Assembly (NCBI GenBank): GCA_035041965.1
Contig: JAPYMA010000131.1
Coordinates: 97,276-161,275, forward strand
Source: Anisakis pegreffii
Lineage: Eukaryota > Nematoda > Chromadorea > Rhabditida > Anisakidae
Direction: 5' to 3'
DNA length: 64,000 nt
Shown here: in pieces, positions 14,354 to 26,979 of the stretch
Numbering within the stretch: the first letter of the stretch is position 1
How the letters are laid out: the number at the start of each line of letters is the position of its first letter
Translations under genes and position numbers: made by a program
Notes under the pieces: model-generated
Database searches by the model: none
Told to the model about the DNA's origin: nothing
Seen by the model: the letters and a program-made list of their open reading frames with translations, nothing else

Positions 14354-15455
14354 CGATTCATCTCTTAATTTTGTTGCATCCAAAATATCGAAGTTATGTT
14401 TTCGATGAATGCGCTGACTGCATAAGGTTGTGTATTTATGAAGCTATTCAATGCAGTGATTGATTAAAATTTCGTAGATTTAACGACTTGTTTTGCAGTG
14501 TTTTATGCTTTGATTCAGAGCCATTCATTCACCTTTTGAATATTCTTTCGATTTAGCGAATGTTATCCGACTGAAACATCAAAAACATTTTGTGGGTGAG
14601 TTATCATCCTGTGAATATGGTTTTTTTAAGTGTGGTAGCAGTAGCATTGAGGCGAAGTACGACGGAGAATTTCAGCAAACTGAGACAACGAGGAATTCAT
14701 CAAATAAGAGTCTCTCAGCAGAATTTAAGGCAGTCGCTTGTTGTTGTGATCTCTCTGTATTACAGAAACAAATTCATTTCGTTGTTCAATTATTATCGTT
14801 GTTTTTTTTTGAATCGCTATTATATCCTTTTGTGTATTTCACTGGTTCCTCAATACATCCATATAACAGTTTTAACGACAAATACTTCTTTGTTTTGTTC
14901 ATGTTTAACATGCAAGCAAAATCAGCTGAGCAACAACTTTTTGAGTTTATCACGAGATACCAATCATTATTATCATTTTAAATATAATTATTACTACTAT
15001 TAATATTATATTATTATTATTTTATTATTATCATTATTATTGTTATCATGAAACTAGCTGAACACGATGGATGAAAATAGTTCATCTCCACCTGAACGAA
15101 TACAAATCAGATGCAATAAGCTGCAAGTGGAGATATATATTACAATTGTTAATCGTGAATTAAAATGCGATCGGTTCGTCCGAAACGTCAAAACGACAGC
15201 AAACGTCGCAGTTTTCAACTTTTGCGCTTTTGTTGCATCGGAAGTGTTTGTGAGACATTGATTCATCGTGAATGCAGAATACGATTGAAATATGCCAGTG
15301 AAATTTTTGAGTTAATGTGAAATTGAGCCGACTAAGCATGGTGATCACACATCGTCTCGCACAAAACAAATTTAGGTAACGAAATCAACTACTTCAGACA
15401 CCTTCAACGATCAGAATTCATTCCATTCATCATCAGCAATAATTTTCGAAATCCG

Positions 15456-16793
15456 TTAGAATCTCGGTCCCATGCCACCCAATGGAACGCACTGCGGTGT
15501 TGTCTCACATGGTGGTGTCATGCAGAACGGTGAACTTATCATTTCACAGTACTGACCTGGTGGACAACTGAACACAAAACATCCTGGAATATGTTTAATT
15601 CGTTGACGAGAAATTTACATTATTTGATCAATTGAGAATACGTATTTTGACAAAATGATTTGCTTGAATAAAACAATGCATTGAAACTCATATTACTTGG
15701 CGCACAAAACTTGTGAAATTTACTTATCGTATGAAAAATCTTATATACTTGCTCAAAATGGTTCTGCAGTTGCAGGTGGTGAAATGGAAATATAGTTTAC
15801 TAGCTGAGTTTTTTTCTAGAAATATATTCTGTGAATTAATCAACTCAGAAAGGAATCAACCTTGATTATCAACTGGACATTTTTCCATTGGAATGCATTG
15901 GCCATTTGGTGCGCGAACATATCCCTCGTCTGCATCGCAATAACACCTCGGCAAACCACACTTCGGTTCACAGTCTGGCTGAAATATTTCAAACAACCAC
16001 TACCAGTCGCCCTCACATTTCGATAGTCAGTGAAAGTCTAGACATATCAATATCAGTTCCGATTTGAGAACCTACATCGGCATATGTTACATCACGTTTA
16101 TGTGAAATGAAATGAAAGAACTTTTTTCATAACGTATATAAATAGCACAAAGATTGAAAATTTAATGCGTTTTGTTCAGAAGCCAAATGAAATCAAATCT
16201 TGAAATGAGCAATATGAGCAGTCGAGGTGAGAGTATACATTTGCTGATGTGAGGAATGAAATAGAGTAGGAACAAACAATAAAAAGAGAATTTTCATCAA
16301 AACATGCAAAATACTTACCTCTAACTCGCCGTTACATTGCCGTTCGCATTTATTGCACAATGAAAACGATTCATTTGGTTCACAAAACAGCGAAGAGCGA
16401 TACAGCAGATTTGGGTCTACCAAACGTCCGTTTACGTTCGACGCTGACACCTTAATGTTATGATAGTTTGAGCAAAGAACATAATTTTGATCAGATCATA
16501 TTCAGAAAAACTGTCAACTTGATGTGCTCACATCAGAGTTCATCAACAGTTGGAATTTTGAAACTAAAATGAATAAAATAATATGAAGAAGGCAATCTTA
16601 TATTGTCGATGAAAGTTGTGATGAACTGAAAATTTACTTTGTATCGATGCCATGACTATCATCGCATCATGGCCACAAATACATATCATAACGGTCGGAT
16701 TTTTTCAAGAATTTTTACTGGAACCGCGAAAAAATGGAGAAAATGTTAGCAAAAACTCACGAAAAGAACTGTCGACAGAAGGATTGGTAACAT
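15456..16793 (-). CDS. secreted TIL-domain cysteine-rich protein
   Basis: Four exons on the minus strand join in phase: 16793-16761, 16450-16319, 15978-15861 and 15583-15456, giving 136 residues. The start MLPILLSTVLF plus VSA makes a short signal peptide split by the first intron. The TIL (trypsin-inhibitor-like) domain spans about residues 34-85 and shows the ten-cysteine pattern C-x8-C-x2-C-x3-C-x7-C-x3-C-x4-C-x-C-x13-C-x5-C, including CYCDADEGYVRAPNGQC. TIL proteins of nematodes are typically secreted serine-protease inhibitors held by five disulfides. After the domain comes a second cysteine-rich tail with CPPGQYCE, MTPPCETTPQC and six cysteines, which is not part of a minimal TIL domain. 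The acceptor of exon 2 is ATTAAG, 7 bases before a more typical GTGTCAG; only ATTAAG keeps the frame open. Inhibitory activity and the target protease are inferred from the family only. Confidence 0.82.
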
Positions 16794-19757
16794 TTGCACG
16801 CAGAGTTTGAATGAAAGCTGATCTATAAAAGAGCTCCTGATATGTATGTGTTCCAATGATGATGGTCAATAGCACTGCATGTGTTAATTATATTACTCAT
16901 CACGTTAAGCATTAACATAATCGCAAGTAAGCATTTATAAGCAATATACGATGTGTTTGCGTCGTCAACTCATGAATATGCATGAGGCAATTGACTTTCA
17001 ACTTTTAGGTTGTAGCGGAACATCCGAATAACAAGTGTGAATCTTGTAGGGAATGACCTCAAATCAAGAAAAGACTTGAGCCTAATTCAATTTGACTGTC
17101 GAGGCTTCTCGAAAATTTCTCTCAAGATCCACATTAATAAGCATTGATTTAGCACACTTTCATCAGCCAGCTAACAATCTATTTTAACTTCATCAAAAGA
17201 TATTTCGATGAAAAAAAATTCTATTCTTAATGCTGAATTTGTGAACAACTCGATGCAAATTGATCTTTTGCAAATGCATTATTGGGAGCGGAGGAGCAAA
17301 ACATAATATTTGTTCTCCACTAGGGAAATAAGCTATAATTTCCTGCTCCAAATGCATCCCACCATTTAGTTGTCAATAGTTTAATAACGGATAGCAGACA
17401 CATATAAATATGAGAATGGAACTGAAAGGAAGCTTTCTTTGCAGAAGTATTAAGTTCGAACAGATTCGAACGAATTACAATCGAATTCCTCCCTTAAGAA
17501 TCTGTAATTTCCCACAGAAAGTGGAATATTATATGAGATATAAATTATTCAAGTTTGCACAACCATCAGAATGCACTGTGCACATGAACTATAAATTCCG
17601 ATTGAGGATGACTCAAAATCGGAATGAACAGTAAAATCAATAGATCGGTGCTGCTGAAAATTGTAAAATCAATTTTGTTAAAAGGTGATCTATGATTACT
17701 AGACTGATCGCGAGGATCGTTCAGACGATGCATAACTCATCAAGATATAATCCATGACCTGGGCAAGCTTGTGAATAAAACCGATGAGGTTGATAGTTAT
17801 TGAATATCATTCGTTATCGTCCTCATCTTACTTATGATGGTGGTTGTATTTTCAAGGCAATTTAAAAATATTTCCACAAATATTTTACTACTGAACTGCG
17901 CCAAATAAAATCGATGTGATTCGACGAGGTCGATAAATAATGCGTGACATGCCGAAAAAAAATAAAAAAATAATGCGTGAATTAGACGCATCGTCATTTT
18001 GATTGGTGCAAAAACCTTTTTGTGCTATTTTCATTAAAAGGATGAAGGATTTCGTCCACTCAATGATTGACTGATGAATATGTGAGGACGATAAAAGTAT
18101 GCGAATATTCTGCATTCATGATAATCTACAACTTCGAGCCTTGCAAAGAAAAGTATTTGATAAATTTGTTGTGTTATCGATAGGGAACTGCGAAGATTGA
18201 TCAATTTTGAACTGGCTACTTGACACTCAGTCTCGTTGAGACCAATTCAGTGACTATTGACACGAAAAGAATGCATATCGCCTCAAACTCTTTTTGCGAC
18301 GTCGAAATTCGACTCTCAATCAATGCTATGAGAGAAAATGAAGATTACTCTTTCAATCATCCAAAATCATTCTCTCAGAATACTTTCGCATTGCAGCCAG
18401 TAAGCAGCTTCCAGGTTTGCTGAGTAGTTCATTGAATGCCACGTCGAGTAAATATGCCCAATCTGCGTGAAAAATTTGTGGAATTAATGAGATCTCTTGA
18501 ACCCCACAGAATTGATCACATTGATGAGGCAGCTCGTCATGCAACGTCGTCGATGCCCACCAAATAATGATGGTGTTATTCATCCAATCAGTCACCTGAT
18601 TTAAGGAATGAATGTGAATATTTCAGAAGATATTCTAAATCTTATGAACGAACAATGATTATCTTATGTCCATTTCGCTCGGAGTGAGGATGCATGAGCA
18701 AGTTGTGGGGTGTGCGAAGATGAAATGCAAAATTGTAAGTAATAACAGCGGCAACGAAGGTGTGTGATTAAATACTCCGTTCTTCTGATATTTGAAATTT
18801 GTTCGCGTCATATTGTCAAAATAATGAGTGCGATTCTGCATAATGAAAGTATTTGTGAGGATTTGAATGTTTTTGTGTGTAAAGAAGAGATTCATTTGAA
18901 TGGCTTTTGGTGGCGACAATGATAAAAACATCGCGATTATCAGGCTTCTTGTGCAATGAAACATTCATGAGAATGACGAGCGTTTCATTGCGAATGACGA
19001 GCTTCAAGATATATTAGCAATTGTTTCACAAAGAAGCTTTGCTGAATGATGCATTATTTGATCATTTATGCTATGTGTTGACTGATATTGTTTGGTGTTT
19101 TCACCTCCAGCTTAGTCATATCAGTCTCAGTGAGTAAGAATAACTGAGTGATAGTAAGCTTAACAAAGATCACGTTCATCAATTTCACTAGCACCCTTCA
19201 AAAATGAATATTCCAACTCGATTTAAACTCAATTTCGCCAGATTTCATCGACTCATAGACATTATACATTGAGTCGTTTGCAAACTACGAGAATGTGCCT
19301 ACGAATCAAAATGATGAGAGATGAAGTTATGCTTCTGAACAGATCTTTATGAAAACCGCAGTTCGCTGTGAATTTAGATCGGTTAAGAAGAAAGAATAAA
19401 ACTAATTAAAAACACGCCAACAGTGCATTTGGGCGAATATGACGATTCCGCATTCAGAACTGAGGAATGCTGCAGTGAATATAGTCGCGAATTAATTGGA
19501 TCACAAAATTTCATAGCCGAGTACGTATCTGTACACAGAGATCACTTCGAGGTTATAATAACATTTATTCGCATGATAATGTATTTAACAAAGTTCTGTA
19601 GAAATGACAGCAATATAGTGAACAAAATGCTTAAAATATCGTTGGAGGGAGTGAATGGATTTTAAAAATGAAAAGAAATAGAAAAGTAGAAAAAAAAACA
19701 TAAAATCAAAAAGAATACCAAATTATATACATTTCTCCACCTACTCTTGTCAAATCT
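16794..19757. other. gene-poor stretch upstream of the TIL gene
   Basis: The bases just above 16793 are the likely promoter of the minus-strand TIL gene; a TATAAA-like string lies about 30 bases upstream of its ATG. No exon series or recognisable protein motif is visible in the rest. The open frames there are short and isolated. Confidence 0.45.
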
Positions 19758-20330
19758 TCAGCGAGATTTTATCAGGGATATAAATCCGACTTCATCGTAT
19801 GGAACAGATCGAAGTCTGCATTTAAATATTTTAAGCGATTTGAGGGAAGAAATATGCTCTGGGAGTAGATTCCAGGCTCTGATGGCTGTTCGGGAGAGAG
19901 AACATTGCAAGGTTTAATTTACAACGTTTGACAGCGAGTTTAAGGGAATCAGTTTGGCGGATTGAGGAATATTCGAAGAATTCTTTCATTCGGAGATCTT
20001 CCTGACGTTGAATGATGTTGTAGGCCATACGAAAATTGGTTTAAAATTCTCGCAGTTCTAAACTTCCTGATCCTAATAATGCTAATCCTTCCTGCTATTT
20101 GGGCACATCACGGATAATTCCATTATATCCGTTGAAGATTAAACCTGCATATCTTCTTTAAATATTTTCAATAATATTAATGCATGGATCAGAGGGTAAT
20201 CAGAGGGGAAAGGCATATTTTAGGAGTGGGCGAACACATGTTGTAAATGATCTGCTTAATAACAATAAATCTGTGATGCTAAACGATCTCATTAGAGTAA
20301 TGCTCTGGTGTTTGCTTTGCTGACTACGGT
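19758..20330 (-). mobile_element. degenerate non-LTR retrotransposon (LINE) reverse-transcriptase tail
   Basis: Read on the minus strand, three collinear blocks in shifting frames match the typical 3' end of LINE reverse-transcriptase ORFs. The first is RSFSITDLLLLSRSF followed by CVRPLLKYAFPL (compare the usual 'YKTYVRPILEYA' type motif) and ends in a stop. The second is LLGSGSLELREF ('LGLxSLExRR' type). The third, FRMAYNIIQRQEDL, is continued after a frameshift by RTAIRAWNLLPEHISSLKSL ('FSNRVVxxWNSLPxxIVxxxS' type), ending at a stop at 19758. Frameshifts and at least three in-frame stops make it a dead copy. The order and motifs fit the CR1/Jockey side of the LINEs, but the clade cannot be fixed by eye. 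No poly(A) tail or target-site duplication was recognised. Confidence 0.75.
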
Positions 20331-23300
20331 GGAAATGTGTTGGTGGCATTTTTTTGACTATGTTAGAAATGCGTTAGGAGGTTGTTGAAATCTTCAGCAT
20401 AATAGCGTTATTTGCATTAAAATAATGCATTTGTTACGAATTATGTCTCCCCAAAGTTCAAGTTCCTTCGAAATACAAAAACGGAACCAACGGAAATGAA
20501 CTATTTTACGAGAAGATGCAATTGACGAACCATGTTCATGAATGCATAGCATAATCATAAACTAGCAAATGTGAAAATTTGACTGAGTTTGTAGTTCCAG
20601 TCCTTCAAGTACCGCTAACATCGTCAATTCACCAAGAGATGAAACTTTTGAAATCGGTATTGATTGCTAAACATTTCTACATTCGACATGCTTCAGAAAT
20701 ACAAATGAAGCTTAATTGAACCGTATAACTGATGATTTATCATCAGTTAATAAGGTTCAGGTTCATCCTTATTCATTAGCGTTTGCAAACTGAAATCACA
20801 TTTTTCAAATTCGCAGATCAAAACGAATCGACGATTGGTCAAAGCATTTTCGCTTATGAAAACAGAGGAAGTGAAACAAAACAAGGTGCCAGCGTAAGAT
20901 TCCTAAACTGTAAGATTTCGAAAGTGGCACAACCTTTCAGTAAAATAGTTTGACATTACAAGGAAATGAGCTGCATGAAGTTCCGCGGCTTTCTGCATGC
21001 AAAAACATCAAGAGGTGTGAAGTAAGTAAGATATTCACCCACTCGTATGGGATAAGCTCGAGCCGAGTGAATGCAAGTGATTACGTTGGGAGGATGCATA
21101 CAAAAACAAGGATAATATCGCTCCCATTTCAAGTATGCTATTAAGTGTTGATAAGTGTCATAAATCCAATATCTTTGCATGCAATCCATAAATCGCATTT
21201 CAATTATTCTGTATTCTGAATTCGAAATTTTTGTCTCGAAGCTATTTCCATATAATGAGATCGACAAATCAAAAATCCATCAAGAATCTAGAAAATAATC
21301 TTAGAATTTGAAGAAACTATGAAGGGTACATCTGTAATGATCGTAATAAATTACGAGGAAGTGTGAAGCTGAAATTGCACTCTGCAGATTCTCGTTGAAC
21401 GCAAAAAAATTCCAAAGAAATCAGAATTCACTTGAAATTACCTGTGTTATCTGAAATGAAAAAATTCGATGATCTATTGACTAAAATCCCAATTTTTGAA
21501 CTTATCTTATGTTGCTGGACGATTGCATTGGTGCTCATTGTATAATATCTATAGCGACCTATGGATGCACAACGTTATGAATATCAGGAACACCGTATTT
21601 GAGATGGACCTCTCTGTATGTACCTCATACAGTTGAGCGGTTGCATCGAAGCAGTGTATTGAATTCTTTAATTACCACACTTTGCGCATATCGCACAAAT
21701 AATTTCCTCAGCTTACCGGGACTGCTCTCCTCCTAACAAACTTTCACAACCGATATCAAATTGGATGCTTATATATCCTGTCAATCAAGTCTAGGGTTTG
21801 CTCGGGATCCCGGCTTTCGATTCCCGATACCGGGATTAAGGTCCTGAAAATCTGAGCATTTCAAGAATTGATGAAACAGGGCATTTTGTATGACTCTGAT
21901 AAATTACTCAATGCATTGATCATTCTCAGCTCATTCATAAGTAAAAATATTTGCTGTTCACCATCAAAGTGGCTATGGGAGGATGATTCATTGTATGATA
22001 GCGTTACTTCGACTTTTATTTTTTACAAAACAGTGAGCAAGAAATTCGGTGCCATCATTATCACTTTATCTTCCACTTATCACGACCCATCAATTTCGCA
22101 TCTATTCATGAAATGTGCTTCCAAATAATGCCACTTCGCCAGGATATATCACAAAATTCGACGGAAGCGGTATTAGTTCTCGCTTCTGGGAATATTTTCT
22201 TTTCAAAAAAAGACAGTGAAACTGCAAATTTGAATTAAATAGCAAAAGGATTGTTCATTTTGAAAGGGATCGTTTATTCAGAAGGGAAGGAATTATATGG
22301 AGTATACGATCTTGATGAAAATGGCAGTGATTCATTGCGATACTGGCAGTGAATTTATCTCCGAGGCTGTTCGATGCGAAGAGAAGAAATAATGATGACA
22401 CTGAGTCCATCTCATCGATGGCAATTGATTTATGTCAGAATGGGAATGAACATGACATCTCATTGTCAAACAGAATAAAATTAATGATGCATTCACAAAA
22501 TTTCGTAAGTTGTGAAAGAACTAATAACGTGAACCGTACAGTAATCTTTGAAATGCACACATATATGAAGAAACAAAGCAAGGAGCTGTAAATATGGAAA
22601 CATTGTTTCAGATCGATTGAAGCGATCCGTCCCACCGACAAGCGTCAGAAGTGAACGAGATTTCCTGCCATTTTCCTTTCTTTGTACAAATCTGAGAACG
22701 CGAATGAATGATTCGACAATCAAAGCTGTAACACTTCGCAGAGCTTATTTCATATTTCACTGAATTTTACTTTTTAAATCTTTTTTAGTATGCTAGACTC
22801 ACATTTCTTGTTGCTATGTTGATGAGAGTTCCTTTTGTTGATGATTCGACTTCAGCTGTTTTAATAATTTTCGATATATGAATTATGTTATACGCAAAAC
22901 ACAATTTTAATCATTGTAATTCATCTGCGAATTTTAAAAAATTCTTGAGAAATATGTTCGGTTTCCTTCCATCTCAGATATGAGCAACTGAAGTTATTCT
23001 CGGAAAGTTAGAGAAAGCAACTTAGACACAAGAAATATAAGCAACTTTGAAAATAAGATTTCGTTATGGAAAATTTAACTGTAGATATTATATCTGAATT
23101 TTTTTCTTGTGATGTTTATACTTTGTTTCCAGATTCTAAAATGTTATTACCTGCATGCTAACAATAATAGCGTTTGGAATCTGTCTTCATGACATTCGAA
23201 CTTGGATTACTGATCTGGCAAGCCCAGAGGGTTTTGGGCTACTCTCCTATACTGCCCAATGATTTCTAGGGAGACGGACTCAGAATGAGCCCGAAAATAT

Positions 23301-24954
23301 AATCCGATTGATCGATGAACACTTATCCAACGATCGTTCAGAGTAGTTGTTTGGAAAAACCAACTGTAGTGAATCAGTAATCGTTCGTTATCAATAATAA
23401 ACGATTAATGTAACCGAGTAGATCCATAGCATTCGGCGCATCAAGCACTCCACAATCATCCAATAACGAGTGTCTGTTACCATAGATAATCTGCATAGTT
23501 AAATCCAGCCGAATACCAACAACAATCCATTAAACAATCGCAACAATGACGAACATTTTGTCGATCGCATAGAACCATCGACAAACCAACCGCTCATCGT
23601 CTAAACGTAACTCTAAATCGATGCATCATAAATCTATTGAAACTGAGGAACATCGATCACGAAACTGAGCATTATCAATTGACAACATTACGTATTGTAC
23701 CAGCGCTACCCTCAAGTTAGCTCTGGAACATGATGACTTCTTCAAATCATTCAATCCTGCAGATTCTGAAAAGTGAATATGTTGTCGGGCGATTTTCCTT
23801 GCTTTCAGAGGAATCACTGATTTTCTAAAGGTATCTCATATACATGAACCATTAAACTGCCGCTCATTCCATTACGTTGTACCTGTAACGATCAATCTAT
23901 AATTAATTCAGAACTATCAGGAGTACCATCTCCAAACCAGCGCTACCCTCAAGATTGCACCTCGATGGAGGGCACGAGCTTCTCCATATTGCGTACCTAA
24001 CCCAGGTCCATAAGAACCAGACATTTCTGATTAGTCCTTTGTCACCTGGAAAGACGACGAGGGCTTCTCCTGATCCGGATGCATAACGATCAGATGACTT
24101 TTATTACCTCTAAATACTTGGAAGGGGAAGGCATGGGCTTCTCTGTATTGTGTATATAACCAGGGTGCAAAAGACGTAAACTCTTCTAATTGGCTCCATA
24201 CTCTTTCGATATTATAAAATCGCCCGAATCTGACCATATGGAGAAGTCACGCCGCTGGATTGAATTCGCCAGTTGCTAAGTGATATCCGTTTTGAAAATT
24301 CAACTACATCTAGCATTTTTAGTCAACAGTGCATTTGTTACTGAATCACTTCTCGTCATTATATCGAATGTTTTAATTATACTTCAATCAATTCCAGTCA
24401 CTTCAGTTGCATTGCCGTTGTCTTCTGTTTTTGACTTTCATGAGCCACTCATGTTGTTATTTCCATAGATATACGTCTTCTCGAATGAATCGTCGAACGC
24501 ATAAATGAAAAAATCCAATTTTTCATCAACAAATAATTAAAGACTCATCCGACTACCATGATAGCGAGACATCTTACAGTTTTGGAATTGACTCAGCAAC
24601 GAATTGGTAGAGCGTCAACATTGCCGTTTGGCGTAACTTCCATTATTTGCTCTATTCAATCAACTTCGAACTCAACGTCGGATTAGTAGGGTTTGTTTTC
24701 AGGTACAGGTAAATTTTGTAGGATATCTACGATTGTTAATCTGCTGCGTCCGTTCACAAGTTGAACGCTGAGCCTACATCCGAAGCTAATTATCATATTT
24801 TCGTTTTCGTATCATTTCCACTTGAAATTTTTTCTGACAAATCAGTTTCGTAAATTTCGGGCGAAGCATTGTTTCATTTCAAATGTTCATACGTTACCTG
24901 CTTGTTTGATTGAGGACTTCGATCTTTGATGTGTAAGAGTACTTTGGCGCTACT
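20331..24954. other. gene-poor stretch before the mitoferrin gene
   Basis: No exon series was found on either strand. Open frames up to about 100 codons occur but have no recognisable motif or splice context. Degenerate repeats lie at 23690-24200. The bases from about 24500 to 24954 probably hold the mitoferrin promoter. Confidence 0.45.
23690..24200. repeat. degenerate local repeats
   Basis: The string CCAGCGCTACCCTCAAG occurs at about 23699 and again at about 23938. Between 23950 and 24170, three imperfect segments of roughly 90 bases share a core like GAGGGCACGAGCTTCTCC: GAGGGCACGAGCTTCTCC, GACGAGGGCTTCTCCTGA and GGCATGGGCTTCTCTGTA. The first and third are followed by TATTG-GT-T-TAACC-AGG. 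This suggests an old tandem array; no coding capacity is apparent. Confidence 0.5.
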
Positions 24955-26979
24955 ATGATACCAGGAAGTGACGAGTGTTTTGCAGATAATGTGCGTAGAT
25001 CAGTAAATTTCTGTATTGAAAGCATCGATATGGATGAAGGTCACGAGACGCTACAGTCTCATCGTGTATGGGTACATTTAGCCGCCGGCTCATTGGCCGG
25101 TCTTACGGAGCATTGTGCTATGTTTCCGTTCGATTCCATCAAAACACGTCTACAGAGTCTCTGTCCTTGTCCGGAAACGAAATGTCCAAGTGCTATGCAT
25201 GGCCTCGTATCGATTGTTAAGCATGAAGGTTGGCTACGACCCTTACGAGGTATCAACGCCATGGCTCTTGGTTCAGCGCCTGCCCATGCTGCCTATTATA
25301 CAGTTTACGAAAAGTTAGTAGTTTTTTGCGTTTCAGTATCAGTCTTTTTTTGTGAATAAGTCGTTCACTGATTGTGTATCGACGTAATCGATCGAATGGG
25401 CAACGAAAAAGTTTATGGAATTGGTCAAATTTCAGGTCAAAACTATTCCTAACGGATCGAACCAATGGTGGCTTCAATGGATTTTCATATGCGATATCTG
25501 GCGCGCTTGCAACTGTCGTTCATGATGCTATTATGAATCCAGCTGAGGTTCAATTTGTTTTAAGCTTTTTGTTCCGTTTCATTTTGGAGATGTTTTGTAG
25601 TATGATAGAAAACAGTGGTTAATTGATGTACTGTTAAACGCTGATGATAATCCAATGAACATGATTTAGATTTATATTTAGAATTAGATGAAAAATGCTC
25701 TTGAAGAGAATGTAGATAATTATGTGAGTTGTCATTTAAGGTCGTCAAACAACGAATGCAAATGATCTACAGCCCGTATGGTAATAGTTTGCAATGTGCA
25801 AAATGTATATTCAAACGAGAAGGTATCGCGGCATTCTATCGGTCCTACAACACACAATTAATCATGAACATTCCTTATCAGTGCCTTCATTTCATCACCT
25901 ATGAATTTATGGAAGATTTATTCAATCGAGAACGTAAATACAGTCCTGGCTCACATCTTGTGGCTGGAGGTAATCTTATGCATGTTATCATATGAATATA
26001 CCCCTTCGAATGTTCGAATCATTTGTTCAGTTCTCACAAAGAATTTTTCATATCTATTACTGTGATTATGACTCAATTGACATATTTTATTTATTATTAC
26101 TGTATGTGATATGAAGCAAACATCTTGGTAATTATTTGGTAATATTGTTATTATTTGATGTGGAAGGAAAAGGTCCTTCAACGATAACTAGTTTTTGCTG
26201 ATTGTTTATTTACGATGTGATGTTATGAATTAACGAAATTTAGGTGTCGCCGGAGGTTTGGCGGCTGCACTAACCACTCCTTTGGACTGTGTGAAAACCG
26301 TTTTGAACACGCAGCAAACACCTGAGGTGAATGGAGGATATCGCGTATTGCTTAAAAGCACTTCACCTGATATCACTACCACTTCATATAGGTTAGCATT
26401 TTCAACGATTCCTTTCTAGTTCTGATCTTTGCATCAAAAGTTATTTCACCTATTGTTTCGTGTATCGAGAGTCTGATTCTATAATTCAACTGAAATCGTT
26501 CCATCGAATAAAAACTGTTGTTGCTATTGTTGGCATGAGATTCACGCCAACTCATTAGTGGTTGAATAAGAAATAAACAATTTGAGTATTTATATCTGAC
26601 GAATTTACGAGTTGATGATAGAAATTTTCAATTGTTAGCAGTGAGTTTGTTGAAATTTGTTTGTAAAGGTGATTCGAACTATTGATTGAATTGATTATAA
26701 CAGTTACCTTGTTGGTTGAGTGGGCATTCGTGGATTTACATAAATTAAGCCGTACGCAATCTTCTTGTTGTTTACGTCCCATGCAGTCATCGAGAAAATT
26801 TCAGTGGCATTGTGGATGCGCTACGAAATATTTATTATTTGAGAGGACCGTTGGGTTTCTTCAGAGGCATTCAAGCCCGAGTAATTTTTCAAGTACCGTC
26901 CACGGCATTGAGTTGGTCTGTTTATGAGTTATTCAAATATGTCCTCTCGTTAGAGAATAATAATGTGAGCGTTGTTTGA
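24955..26979 (+). CDS. mfn-1: mitoferrin-like mitochondrial iron carrier (SLC25 family)
   Basis: Five exons join in phase: 24955-25313, 25436-25547, 25741-25969, 26244-26391 and 26805-26979, giving 340 residues. The three tandem carrier modules each show the PX[DE]XX[KR] signature: PFDSIKTR near residue 58, NPAEVVKQR near 155 (split by intron 2) and TPLDCVKT near 246. The mitoferrin-type signals are [19 protein letters not shown], the [17 protein letters not shown] segment and [20 protein letters not shown] near the C-terminus. Mitoferrins import ferrous iron across the inner mitochondrial membrane for haem and Fe-S cluster synthesis. The start is uncertain. An in-frame ATG at 25030 gives 315 residues, nearer the usual family length. 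A GTTTTGCAG acceptor-like site ends at 24990, between the two ATGs, so the later start is quite possible. The C-terminus runs only a few residues past the last helix. Confidence 0.9.

Larger units (their letters stand above)
12654..15455. other. intergenic stretch with 3' UTR and microsatellites
   Basis: The first few hundred bases are probably the 3' UTR of the TPRA1-like gene. The rest shows no exon series on either strand. Several 60-130-codon open frames overlap one another in different frames and lack motifs, so they look like chance frames. TTA/ATT microsatellites lie at about 14310-14353 and 14985-15048. Confidence 0.5.

Noticed and set aside
14590..15003. Two overlapping plus-strand frames of 129-137 codons
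   Set aside because: They overlap in different frames, end in TTA-microsatellite DNA and show no motif or splice context.
21780..21850. CGGGATCCCGG / CCCGATACCGGG palindromic strings as a transposon end
   Set aside because: The strings are short and local, and no matching partner end or flanking duplication was found.
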